A DNA stretch of 11,635 nucleotides from an uncultured Planctomycetaceae bacterium. Lineage in GTDB: Bacteria > Planctomycetota > Planctomycetia > Pirellulales > Pirellulaceae. Every line of letters starts with the position of its first letter. The stretch's first letter is position 1. The stretch spans positions 1-11,635 of the forward strand of contig CAIXSC010000426.1 of the NCBI GenBank assembly GCA_903921945.1. Direction: 5' to 3'. The notes under the pieces are model-generated. The model did no database searches, was not told where the DNA came from, and saw only the letters and a program-made list of their open reading frames with translations. The position numbers were made by a program, and so were the translations under genes. Of the stretch, positions 1 to 7,394 are shown piece by piece.

Positions 1-900
1 CAGCGCCGCCACCGCCACGGAGCACTGCGCCTCGAAACGGCCCGTCGTCCGCTTGCAGTCGAACTTGTCGAGGGCAGGCAGGTTGGCCTGCAGGCGATCC
101 TTGATGTCGCTGAGCTTCTGTTGGCGGGAGCGCATCTGCTCGAAGGTGTCGAGGTACACGTCCAGTTTCTCACGGTCCATTTGCGGCAGTTCGTCGCGGA
201 CACGCTGGATGTCGGAGCGGCACCAGTCCAGCAGCTTGTTCCGGACCTGGAACACCTTCCGCGCGTCCCCCTCCGCCGCGCTGCCGAAGAGCATCCGGAA
301 GGCCATCTCCGGCTGGCAGATGTACGGCATTGGCCGCCTTGGCTGACTGACGGACAGCCAGTTGGCAAAGACTCTATCGGCGGCGGCGGGAACCCCCAAC
401 CCGATCACAGGAAGAACGGCTGGCACCTTCTCGGCAAAAGCGTGATCGATCGTCTGTGCATGGACTGCATGGTGTGCGCCCAGACCTTGCACGCAGCAAT
501 TGAAGACGCCATATCCGCCACCGTGGTTCGGCGTGACATGTTTGCTGGACAACCCCAGCACGACCGACATCCGATCCTTGATCGCCTCCAGGGGCGCGAT
601 CGCTTCGGGCAATTTGTGCCCTGTCAGCGGCGCATCGACGAGCTTGTCCAGCGGGCTCCTCCCACCAACACCAGCCTTGCCGAGCGACTGTGGGCGAACG
701 TGGTAATCCCACAGTCCGTTGGCCTCGACGACGAAGACCAGCCGCGGCGGCGGCGCTTCGCCCCTGGCTTCGGCTGCCAGCGCGTTGAGAAATGGCTGGA
801 GCACAACCGCTCCCGCGCCGAGCGTGATGCCCTTGAGGACCGTTCGGCGATCGAGCTGGTCCGGTGTAATCATCTTGAGTGCGGCGTTAGCGATCGTCAT
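1..900 (-). CDS. DUF1552 exported protein, 3' end cut by the window edge
   Basis: The frame is open from ATG at 900 to the window edge, giving the first 300 residues of a family that I recall as usually 430-450 residues. Residues 18-40 look like a Tat leader: twin arginine in DRRTVLKG, then a hydrophobic stretch ending near LNALAAEA. The mature part starts RLVFVVEANGLWDYH, and further on YICQPEMAFRMLFGS (about residues 273-287) fits the DUF1552 pattern. A His/Gly-rich stretch, HVTPNHGGGYGVFNCC, is at about 141-156. DUF1552 proteins are common in planctomycetes next to DUF1592 genes; their activity is unknown. The start overlaps the upstream stop as ATGA and has a strong Shine-Dalgarno, so the start is secure. 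Expected location is the periplasm. The family call is good; the function is not assignable. Confidence 0.88.
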   Translation of the reverse strand, partial: MTIANAALKMITPDQLDRRTVLKGITLGAGAVVLQPFLNALAAEARGEAPPPRLVFVVEANGLWDYHVRPQSLGKAGVGGRSPLDKLVDAPLTGHKLPEAIAPLEAIKDRMSVVLGLSSKHVTPNHGGGYGVFNCCVQGLGAHHAVHAQTIDHAFAEKVPAVLPVIGLGVPAAADRVFANWLSVSQPRRPMPYICQPEMAFRMLFGSAAEGDARKVFQVRNKLLDWCRSDIQRVRDELPQMDREKLDVYLDTFEQMRSRQQKLSDIKDRLQANLPALDKFDCKRTTGRFEAQCSVAVAAL

Positions 901-3900
901 TGGGACTCCTTGGTAATAGTGGGCAGAGTTCGATATAAGAAAGATTCCGAGGACAATAGCGACACGAGCAGTTCCTTGAAACTGCCGCCGCTTGCGAGGT
1001 AGGCGCGGTCAGCCTCTTGCAATGCCGGCGCATCGCCGGGAGTTTCATTGCGACCCAGGAAGAAGCGAAACGCGTGACGAATGAAAACCTGTCGCACGCG
1101 TTCCGATTCCGCCAGACGCCGCAGCATCTCCGGTGCGTCGTTGACCGGGCCGTCAAGGCTTGGTTCGCCGCTGTGGCGGATGAAGCCCGTCGTGTCGAGT
1201 GGGGCATCGCGGTAGATCTTGGTCGTCTTGTCCTTGACCGACGCCATCGCTTCAAGATCGATGACCGGTTCGGATGTGCGGACGAAGCCGTAGTGGTCGG
1301 CGTGCTCGAACGGCGTGCCGAGCTCGTCCATGCGATAGTGGCACTTCCAGCACTCAGCCGCCCGTGTGACCATCTGCCGCTGACGGAGCGTGCGGTGCGG
1401 GTCGTCGGGGATCATCGCGGCGACATTGATCGGCAAGTCCGGCACCCGGCCGCCCAGCAAACGCTCACGCACCCAGCGGCCGCGGCGAACGATGTCGTTG
1501 TGGAAGTTCGTGGACCAGGCCACCTGCCAGCTCGGCTGCATGAGAATACCGATGTTGTCGCCGACGGTAAGGGTGTCGCCGGCGGTTCGGGAATCGATTT
1601 CGTTGTCGGTTGGCGGAAGTTTGCGGAAGATCGGGCTGATCCCACCGTCCTGGAACGTCGACGCGGGGAATTCACGGGCCGCGGACGAAAGAAAGCGAGG
1701 CCGATTAACCGTTGACCAAGTGGGAGCGGTCAGCATCTTATTGAAGACATCTTGATCCTCGCCGAGGATTTGCAAAACGAACGTGTCGGTCTCCGCGACA
1801 TATTCTTCCGGCAAATGGGCGATGCCATGGCGACGCAGATAGACAGGCAGCGGATCCTTGAAGACATCGGGCGCCCGGTAGTAATCGAAGTATTCGCGGA
1901 AAAACCAAAGGACACGTGATTTGCCGAGCTTGGGATCGTTGAGAACAGTACGGACGGCGGCGGCAACTTCGTCGCGCGACGTGAGTTTCCCCTGGGCGGC
2001 AACTGACACCAAGCCCGGATCACGCTTGGTGGAGAGTGCCAGACTGATGGCAAATGCGGTCTCGCGCGGTGACAACATTCGCACGCCGGGCCGCACTTCG
2101 GCGCCGAGCCCAATCTCGAATCGCAAGATGGCCTCGGGCGTCATGAGCGGCGCCATCAGAATCGCCTTGCCTGCCAGCGAAAAATCCCCCTCCTTGGCCG
2201 CGTCCTGGTAGAGTTCCAGCAGGCTTTCCAGCTCTTCGTCACTCGGAGTCCGCAGGACGACGGCCTGGTACTGCTGATTCAGCGCCTTCACCAGCTCGTC
2301 GCGATTCGCCGAAACCTTGGGATGCATCAAAGGGGCAAAGATCCCGTTTCCCTGGCGAACTCGATCGCCCTTCGCGAGTTCCTTGCGTTCTTCGGGGGTC
2401 GCCGTCTTGATCCGTTCGTCGCCCGGCCAGAGCGCTTCCTTGCCGGGCGGGAGTTCATGGATGTTGACCAGGAGATGCGACTTGGTCTGCGCCAGGACAA
2501 CCTGCTCGGCATTCGCGAGGATCAAACCCGTGGCGCCTTCGTCCGGCGCGTACAGCGCGGAGAAGTCCTTGAAGCCGGCTTCCGGAATCTGGCCAAAGGG
2601 TTGCTGTAAGCCGTTCACGTTGAAACCGCTGAGAGACTTGGTATAGGCCGACGGCGACAGACGCCACAGTCGCGGCGGCGGCGGCACGCTCGGTCCGCGC
2701 GGTCCGCCGAAGAGAATCGCGTGGGGCAAACGGTTGCCGTCCACCGGCGACTCCTCGACCGCATACTGCGTCACTGGCCCCTTGAACGACGCGTCGAGTC
2801 GCGACGAAATCCACTGCACAACGCCGGCGGATTCCATGGGATCGGGCCGGTCCTCAACGTTTGGCGGCATGTCCCCGCCACGAAGTCGCTCCAGAATCGA
2901 GGCGAACGCAACCCGGCCGGCCATGTTGTCGAACGTCAGGCGATCCATCGAGAAGTCGCCTTCCTTGCTGTCGCCGCCGTGGCAACTCGTGCAGTGGGCT
3001 TTGAGGAAGGCGCCGACGAATTTCCCGTCGATCTTGGCCGAAGTATGCACACCTGCCGCGCGAAGTTTCTCCCCCAGCGCGATTCGTGAATTGGCTTTCA
3101 ACGCCTGCTGGGCTGAGTCCGAGACTGTCTGCAGCCCCTTCAGCGACACGATTCCCGCATGCTGTGCCAACGAACGGGCTCCCTCGTCGGTCAGGGAGGT
3201 CAGGCCATCGAGAATGAGCCAATCCCCCTTATGTTTTCCCAGTGCTGCGGCCGTCTGGTCGGAAAGCGATTTCAACCCGTTCAGGGAGAGGTGCCCATCG
3301 TGCGCGGCGAGCACCACGACGGCGCCGTCAGAAAGCGAGGTCAGTCCATTGAGTGAGAGAGTGCCTCCATGGTGGCTGGCGAGTTCCTTCGCTGTTTCTT
3401 CGGCCAGCGTCGTCAACCCATCGAGCCAGAGATTGCCCTGCCTCCCGGCCAGCGTCTTAGCCATTTCGGGGGTGATCGTTTTGACGGACGAAAGGTTGCC
3501 GTTCCAGTTGCGCGACGACGCCAGCGCGGCGGCTGATTTTTCGGAGAGCGCCGTCAACGCCGGCAGGTCGCCGCACCACTTGGGCCATGCGGCCAGGATC
3601 GCGGCGCCCTCATCGGAAAGCGTCTTCAAGCCTCTGAGGTGGACGAAAAACTTTTCGCCGGGGGGCACTTTATGTTCGGCGAGTGCCGTGAGGGTTTCGT
3701 CGGAAATCTCCGTCAGGCCGTCGAAGTAGATCTGGCCATCCCATTTGGAGATGGCCCTGGCCGCGACGGGGGATAGCGACTTCAGACCACTGAGATTCAA
3801 GTCGCCGCGGAAAAGTACGTCACCGCGCCTTTTCGCCAGCTCCTCCGCCAGTTCAACGGAAAGCACCTTGAGTGCGGGGAGTCGGCCATTGAGCTTCGGC

Positions 3901-4658
3901 CCCAGCATCTTGCCCGCTTCATCGGAAATGGTGGTCAATCCTTCCAGCAAATACGGCAGTTTGTAAAAGCCCAATTCCCGTTTCGCCAACGCCAGGGCCA
4001 CGCCGTCGGGAATCGTTTTGAGGTTGGGGAGCCGGCCCTCCCATTGCTCCCGCGAGAGTTCTGCCAGTACCGCCGCCACTTCCGGTGAAAGCGAGGTCAA
4101 GCCTTCGAGCTGCACGGGGAGTTTTCCCCCAGCCTTCCGTGTCGCCAGCGCCTGGACTGCCACGGTGGAAATCGTGGTCACGCCGTTCAAATACAGGCGA
4201 CCTCGCTTGTGGTTAGCGAGAGCCTTGGCGGCCTGGTCCGAGAGAGAGGTCAGACCGTTCAACGATAGTTCGCCCTCGTGCGAAGCCAACGCCATCGCCG
4301 ACTCGTCCGAGAGTTTCGTCAAACCGTTGAGATGGAGCACCCCCCTGTGCCGGGCGATTGTTTCGGCCGTTTCCTTGGATATTGACGTGAGCCCGTTGAG
4401 TGACAGCCAGCCGTCGAACCGAGCCAGCTCTTTGGCCGCCTCGGGTGTTAGCGTGGTCAACCGATCGAGTTGCAACCGCCCGCTCGTGTCCAGAGCCAAT
4501 ATTTTGGCCTGCTCGACGGACAGCGTCGTTCCCTCGTCCATCCGTTCAGCGTGCGCCAGCGTCCCGAGAAGCACGAGACAACAGAACGCCCAAGCCCCGA
4601 CCTGCAGGAGTTGGCGCCGGTGAAGGCCGTTGCAACGACCGTCTTGATTGCTGGTCAT
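897..4658 (-). CDS. Large c-type cytochrome protein (DUF1587/1595/1592/1588/1585) with N-terminal leucine-rich-like solenoid
   Basis: The product is 1253 residues. A leader with HRRQLLQVG and a hydrophobic run ending LGTLAHA covers residues 1-37 and could be Sec or Tat. Residues ~58-525 form a repeat solenoid (annotated separately). A cytochrome c domain follows with CTSCH at 556-560 and GGDMPP at 594-599 (M597 is a candidate second haem ligand). Then come, by similarity I recognise: DUF1587/PSD3 (~665-725, LWRLSPSAYTKSL), DUF1595/PSD5 (~785-850), DUF1592/PSD4 (~862-985), DUF1588/PSCyt3 (~1037-1135) with a second haem motif CWKCH at 1103-1107, and DUF1585/PSD2 (~1178-1245). The protein is therefore probably exported and binds two haems; the reaction is unknown. 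The frame runs open up to 5042, but that part is antisense-like shadow of the upstream gene. The ATG at 4658 gives a leader and an ATGA overlap with the DUF2961 stop, so I chose it. There is no good Shine-Dalgarno, so translation is probably coupled. Its stop overlaps the DUF1552 start, again as ATGA. Confidence 0.9.
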   Translation of the reverse strand: MTSNQDGRCNGLHRRQLLQVGAWAFCCLVLLGTLAHAERMDEGTTLSVEQAKILALDTSGRLQLDRLTTLTPEAAKELARFDGWLSLNGLTSISKETAETIARHRGVLHLNGLTKLSDESAMALASHEGELSLNGLTSLSDQAAKALANHKRGRLYLNGVTTISTVAVQALATRKAGGKLPVQLEGLTSLSPEVAAVLAELSREQWEGRLPNLKTIPDGVALALAKRELGFYKLPYLLEGLTTISDEAGKMLGPKLNGRLPALKVLSVELAEELAKRRGDVLFRGDLNLSGLKSLSPVAARAISKWDGQIYFDGLTEISDETLTALAEHKVPPGEKFFVHLRGLKTLSDEGAAILAAWPKWCGDLPALTALSEKSAAALASSRNWNGNLSSVKTITPEMAKTLAGRQGNLWLDGLTTLAEETAKELASHHGGTLSLNGLTSLSDGAVVVLAAHDGHLSLNGLKSLSDQTAAALGKHKGDWLILDGLTSLTDEGARSLAQHAGIVSLKGLQTVSDSAQQALKANSRIALGEKLRAAGVHTSAKIDGKFVGAFLKAHCTSCHGGDSKEGDFSMDRLTFDNMAGRVAFASILERLRGGDMPPNVEDRPDPMESAGVVQWISSRLDASFKGPVTQYAVEESPVDGNRLPHAILFGGPRGPSVPPPPRLWRLSPSAYTKSLSGFNVNGLQQPFGQIPEAGFKDFSALYAPDEGATGLILANAEQVVLAQTKSHLLVNIHELPPGKEALWPGDERIKTATPEERKELAKGDRVRQGNGIFAPLMHPKVSANRDELVKALNQQYQAVVLRTPSDEELESLLELYQDAAKEGDFSLAGKAILMAPLMTPEAILRFEIGLGAEVRPGVRMLSPRETAFAISLALSTKRDPGLVSVAAQGKLTSRDEVAAAVRTVLNDPKLGKSRVLWFFREYFDYYRAPDVFKDPLPVYLRRHGIAHLPEEYVAETDTFVLQILGEDQDVFNKMLTAPTWSTVNRPRFLSSAAREFPASTFQDGGISPIFRKLPPTDNEIDSRTAGDTLTVGDNIGILMQPSWQVAWSTNFHNDIVRRGRWVRERLLGGRVPDLPINVAAMIPDDPHRTLRQRQMVTRAAECWKCHYRMDELGTPFEHADHYGFVRTSEPVIDLEAMASVKDKTTKIYRDAPLDTTGFIRHSGEPSLDGPVNDAPEMLRRLAESERVRQVFIRHAFRFFLGRNETPGDAPALQEADRAYLASGGSFKELLVSLLSSESFLYRTLPTITKESQ
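906..911 (-). promoter_or_regulatory. Ribosome binding site for the DUF1552 gene
   Basis: On the minus strand this reads AAGGAG, five bases before the ATG at 900. It lies inside the last codons of the upstream cytochrome gene. It supports ATG 900 as the start, and it means the DUF1552 gene can be initiated independently as well as by coupling through the ATGA overlap. Confidence 0.8.
3084..4496 (-). repeat. About 19 degenerate leucine-rich-like protein repeats inside the cytochrome gene
   Basis: The encoded residues ~55-525 contain about 19 units of roughly 21-30 residues. The best units read LSLNGLTSLSD followed by an Ala-rich helix-like segment ending ALAxHxG. Units 1-4 (residues ~61-152) and 15-18 (~409-502) are regular. 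The middle units are irregular, with extra loops (for example HKVPPGEKFFV), and several replace the strand motif by LPxLK or LPALT. The pattern of a short strand followed by a helix predicts a curved solenoid like a leucine-rich repeat. At the DNA level the units have diverged, so this is not a recent tandem expansion. A binding or spacer role is inference. Confidence 0.85.
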
Positions 4659-5812
4659 GGTTGATCCGTTTGTGGGTGACGTTTCGTCGTTGCGTCGCCG
4701 AGCGGCTTGGCTCCCTGCGGAGGCGCCGCGCCCGCGTCGGACTTCGTTCCTTCGGAAGACTCGGTCGCAAATCCCGCCGTGCGAATCACGGCATTTTGAA
4801 TGTCGGGAAGGCTGTTCGCCGGCTTGTCCAGGTAGAAGAAAGCGGTGCTGCTCCAGTCGGACGGGCCGACGTCGAATCCCAGCCCGGTCAGGCGGTACGA
4901 AACGTTTTCGTGAAACCAGACGGCGTCTTTGACATGGTAACAGTACATCACGATGGACAGGCGCTCGCCGGCTTCGTGAACATAGGGGCGTCCCGCGTGA
5001 CGATGCGCGTAGGGCGGATGCGACTCTTCCCGCGACCACCAACCGGAGAGCAGATAGTCGTCGATCGAATTGATTTTGAGCGTCGGGGCGTCGGTGTCCT
5101 TGATCTTGTCCGTGAAGATCAGGCTCCGCCTGTCATACCATGTCCAATTTTTTCCGGGCCGATCCTGGTGGACCGCCCAGTGAGTTCCCAGGTGTCGTCC
5201 CTTGCCGGCGACTTCCGGCAGCACGACGATCGAATCCTGTTTGCCGATGTTTCTCTGCCGTCTCCAGTAGGCGTGCAGATACAACGCGTCATCTCCCACT
5301 GGCTTGCGATCCACATGCGCCAGATGGAAGAAATCGATCTTCCTATCGGAGTCGTTCACCACTTCAATTCGAGCCGACTTACGAAAGGGCATCGGAATCG
5401 AACAGTCAAAGACGCAGAATCGGTTCGACGCCGCGAAGAATTCGTTTTCAATCGGTTGAAGTTCAAGCGGCTGGCAGAAGAAATCCGACAGCGGAGCGGA
5501 CACCGCGGGTTTTTGGCTGCCGTCCCAATAGATATTAACGACTAGGAGGCGGCAAAGAAGATTGTCGAGGCCCACCTGTTTGGAAGGACCGAAGGTCGCC
5601 CAGAACCGAGTGATCACACCGGAATCCTTGAGATTCACGATGTCGGTTTTGCTTCGCGGAGCAAGAACCACGCCCGACCAGTCGACCTGAGTCTTCTGCC
5701 CGGACTGCATCTGATAAAGAGGCGCGGGACTTGGGGTTTCGGCCTGCAGGCACCGGCAAAGGCCGAGAAACACCATCAGTCCCAATACGAAGCGACCATC
5801 GAATCTTTTCAT
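4655..5812 (-). CDS. DUF2961 (GH172-like) exported protein
   Basis: The product is 385 residues. Residues 1-24 are a signal peptide (MKRFDGRF, a hydrophobic core, cut near CLQA/ET). The body fits DUF2961: GVITRFWATF (66-74), VNIYWDG and PLSDFF (92-112), IPMPFRKSARIEV (139-151), HLGTHWA (207-213), DDYLLSGWW (251-259), and SDWSSTAFFYL (318-328). DUF2961 is the GH172 glycosidase family, which includes difructose-dianhydride and D-arabinofuranoside-cleaving enzymes. The position of the family signature GxGxEDYF reads INSIDDYL here, so a usually conserved Glu is Asp and the glycines are lost; activity is uncertain. The last ~35 residues are a polar, low-complexity tail. An in-frame GTG at 5839 exists, but ATG 5812 starts a clean signal peptide. 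The stop overlaps the cytochrome start (ATGA). The gap to the upstream DUF1501 gene is only 68 bp, so both are probably in one transcript. Confidence 0.82.
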   Translation of the reverse strand: MKRFDGRFVLGLMVFLGLCRCLQAETPSPAPLYQMQSGQKTQVDWSGVVLAPRSKTDIVNLKDSGVITRFWATFGPSKQVGLDNLLCRLLVVNIYWDGSQKPAVSAPLSDFFCQPLELQPIENEFFAASNRFCVFDCSIPMPFRKSARIEVVNDSDRKIDFFHLAHVDRKPVGDDALYLHAYWRRQRNIGKQDSIVVLPEVAGKGRHLGTHWAVHQDRPGKNWTWYDRRSLIFTDKIKDTDAPTLKINSIDDYLLSGWWSREESHPPYAHRHAGRPYVHEAGERLSIVMYCYHVKDAVWFHENVSYRLTGLGFDVGPSDWSSTAFFYLDKPANSLPDIQNAVIRTAGFATESSEGTKSDAGAAPPQGAKPLGDATTKRHPQTDQP

Positions 5813-5880
5813 GGTGTTAGTCCACTCGTCTCCATTCACGAGGTTGCGCGCCCGTTCGGACTCGGCTGTTTTACAAAACC

Positions 5881-7287
5881 CTAAAACAATTGGCGGATCG
5901 GCTCGAATCCGTCGCCAATGAACATGGGGCGGTTGCTGGAGGTGTAGACGGGCCGACTGCGGTCGATGCCGAGTTTCTCGTAAACACTAACCGCGTAATT
6001 CTCTGGAGTGAAGGGGAGATCGGTAACATAGCCTCCGTCGCGGTCGGAGCGACCGATGACCTGGCCGCCCGGCACGCCAGCGCCAGCGAACGCGATGGAA
6101 TACGCGCCCACGTGATGATCGCGGCCTTGGTGGCGATTGAGCTTCGGCGTGCGGCCAAACTCCGTGATGAAGCAAACCAACGTCTCATCCAACAGGCCTC
6201 GTTGGTCCAGGTCCTCGATCAGGGCGGAAAAGGCATGGTCCACGCTGCCCATCATCACCCAGTGCCCGATGCCGTAGCGTCCCGCCCCGCCGCCCCCTGC
6301 CCCGGGCAAGTTGCATGTCCCCGAGGCGTAGATGAAATCGTGATGGTCCCAGTTCAAGTTGCCGCCCAACGGAGTTTCTTTCGTCATCGGCCAACGCACA
6401 TCGACCGTTACGAAACGCACGCCGGCCTCGATCAACTTTCTTCCGACGAGATAGCATGCTCCGCGATGTCCAGGACCATACTGATCACGAATCTTTGCTG
6501 GTTCTCCCAGGTAATCAAAGGCCGCGGCAACGCGGGGGCTGGTCATCATGGCGAAGGCTTGCTCGTAGAAGCGATCCATGCCGCCCGGATTGATGTCCGA
6601 GTTTCCCGGAGAAAGGTTAAGCGAAGCAAGCAATTGCTGACGCCCGATCAGGCGAGGAGTGGGTAGATCGCGGCGCGTCAGATTACTCGCGGCATTCGAT
6701 TCTTTTTCCGAGAGATCGCGTCCTCCCGTTTTGAAGACCCGCGTCCCGGCAGGCAGAAAGCCTGTGCGCGTCATGCCGGCCTGTTCGTGATTGCCGGGCA
6801 CCATGATGTAGGGCGGAAGATCCTGATACTCCGTGCCCAGGACGTGCGCCACCATGGAGCCAATATCCGGCATTTCGATGGCCGAACCGGGGTGTGAACC
6901 GGAAAGCGCGTACTGCGTGCCGTCCGGATGGCCCGACGCGACACGCCCGTTGCGATGATGCATCGAACGCACCACGGTCAGTTTATCAGCGACGCGGGCG
7001 GTTTTCGCCAGCAACTCGGTGAACTGCATGCCAGGCACTCGCGTTGCCACGGGCTTATAGGGGCTGCGGTGGTCGAGCGCCACATCGGGCTTGGGATCCC
7101 AAGTATCGATGTGGGACATGCCGCCCTGTTCAAGGATCACAAGGACATTCTTGGCTTTTCCCGATCGCCGGTTCGAATCCGCAGATGCCTGGAGCGCCAG
7201 CATCTGAGGCAACGACCAGCCGAGCACGCCGCCGGCTCCGAGCCGAAGCAAGTTTCGGCGGGTGACAGGGGAAGAAAACCGCTTCAT
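5881..7287 (-). CDS. DUF1501 exported protein (first of two)
   Basis: The product is 468 residues. Residues 1-36 are a Tat-type leader: TRRNLLRLGAGG and a hydrophobic core, ending near LQASA. The family belongs to the alkaline-phosphatase/sulfatase-like fold. Typical elements are KNVLVILEQGGMSHIDTWDP (about 47-66), RVPGMQFTELL, LTVVRSMHH, GRKLIEAGVRFVTV, and FITEFGRTPKLN followed by GRDHH near the C terminus. I see no Cys/Ser sulfatase signature (C/SxPxR), so a true sulfatase is not supported; the activity of DUF1501 is unknown. A Gly-rich loop (PGAGGGGAGRYG) sits at about 326-337. ATG 7287 has a good Shine-Dalgarno; a TTG seven codons upstream does not and was rejected. It ends LGIDRSRPVYTSS...EPIRQLF, which aligns with the orphan DUF1501 tail at 8899. 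Confidence 0.9.
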   Translation of the reverse strand: MKRFSSPVTRRNLLRLGAGGVLGWSLPQMLALQASADSNRRSGKAKNVLVILEQGGMSHIDTWDPKPDVALDHRSPYKPVATRVPGMQFTELLAKTARVADKLTVVRSMHHRNGRVASGHPDGTQYALSGSHPGSAIEMPDIGSMVAHVLGTEYQDLPPYIMVPGNHEQAGMTRTGFLPAGTRVFKTGGRDLSEKESNAASNLTRRDLPTPRLIGRQQLLASLNLSPGNSDINPGGMDRFYEQAFAMMTSPRVAAAFDYLGEPAKIRDQYGPGHRGACYLVGRKLIEAGVRFVTVDVRWPMTKETPLGGNLNWDHHDFIYASGTCNLPGAGGGGAGRYGIGHWVMMGSVDHAFSALIEDLDQRGLLDETLVCFITEFGRTPKLNRHQGRDHHVGAYSIAFAGAGVPGGQVIGRSDRDGGYVTDLPFTPENYAVSVYEKLGIDRSRPVYTSSNRPMFIGDGFEPIRQLF

Positions 7288-7293
7288 CGGTAA

Positions 7294-7297
7294 CCTC
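7294..7297 (-). promoter_or_regulatory. Ribosome binding site for the first DUF1501 gene
   Basis: The minus strand reads GAGG six bases before ATG 7287. It decides the start against the in-frame TTG at 7308, which would put this site inside the coding region. Confidence 0.75.
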
Positions 7298-7313
7298 GAA
7301 ACTTTCAACAGAC

Positions 7314-7328
7314 GTTCGCGTCGCGAAC
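7314..7328. repeat. Perfect 7-bp inverted repeat upstream of a DUF1501 gene
   Basis: GTTCGCG and CGCGAAC flank a single T, 26 bases before ATG 7287. It could be an operator-type palindrome or a short RNA hairpin in the leader of the mRNA. In a GC-rich genome a palindrome of this size can occur by chance. Confidence 0.4.
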
Positions 7329-7375
7329 CATGAGGGCAACAAAATAACGCCGGACGCTCACTTTACAAACGATCC

Positions 7376-7389
7376 GGGGAACCGTCCCC
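7376..7389 (-). terminator. Weak hairpin after the second DUF1501 gene
   Basis: On the minus strand GGGGA and TCCCC enclose a four-base loop, starting five bases after the stop at 7395. There is no run of T after it (only TTTG about ten bases on), so it is a poor intrinsic terminator. It may only pause transcription or protect a 3' end between the two DUF1501 genes. Confidence 0.25.
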
Positions 7390-7394
7390 TTGGC

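Noticed and set aside
3084..4496. The repeats as a CRISPR array or DNA-level tandem repeat
   Set aside because: The periodicity is in the protein; the DNA of the units differs throughout, and there are no identical repeats with unique spacers.
4659..5042. N-terminal extension of the cytochrome protein by 128 codons
   Set aside because: The extension overlaps the DUF2961 coding region, is Arg-rich and featureless, and hides a clear leader that begins at ATG 4658.
4400..5545. A 381-codon open frame on the plus strand, and similar long plus-strand frames at 121-1002 and 2734-3729
   Set aside because: They lie opposite strongly supported minus-strand genes, their translations are rich in Arg, Ser and Pro with no recognisable motifs, and GC-rich DNA gives such shadow frames readily.
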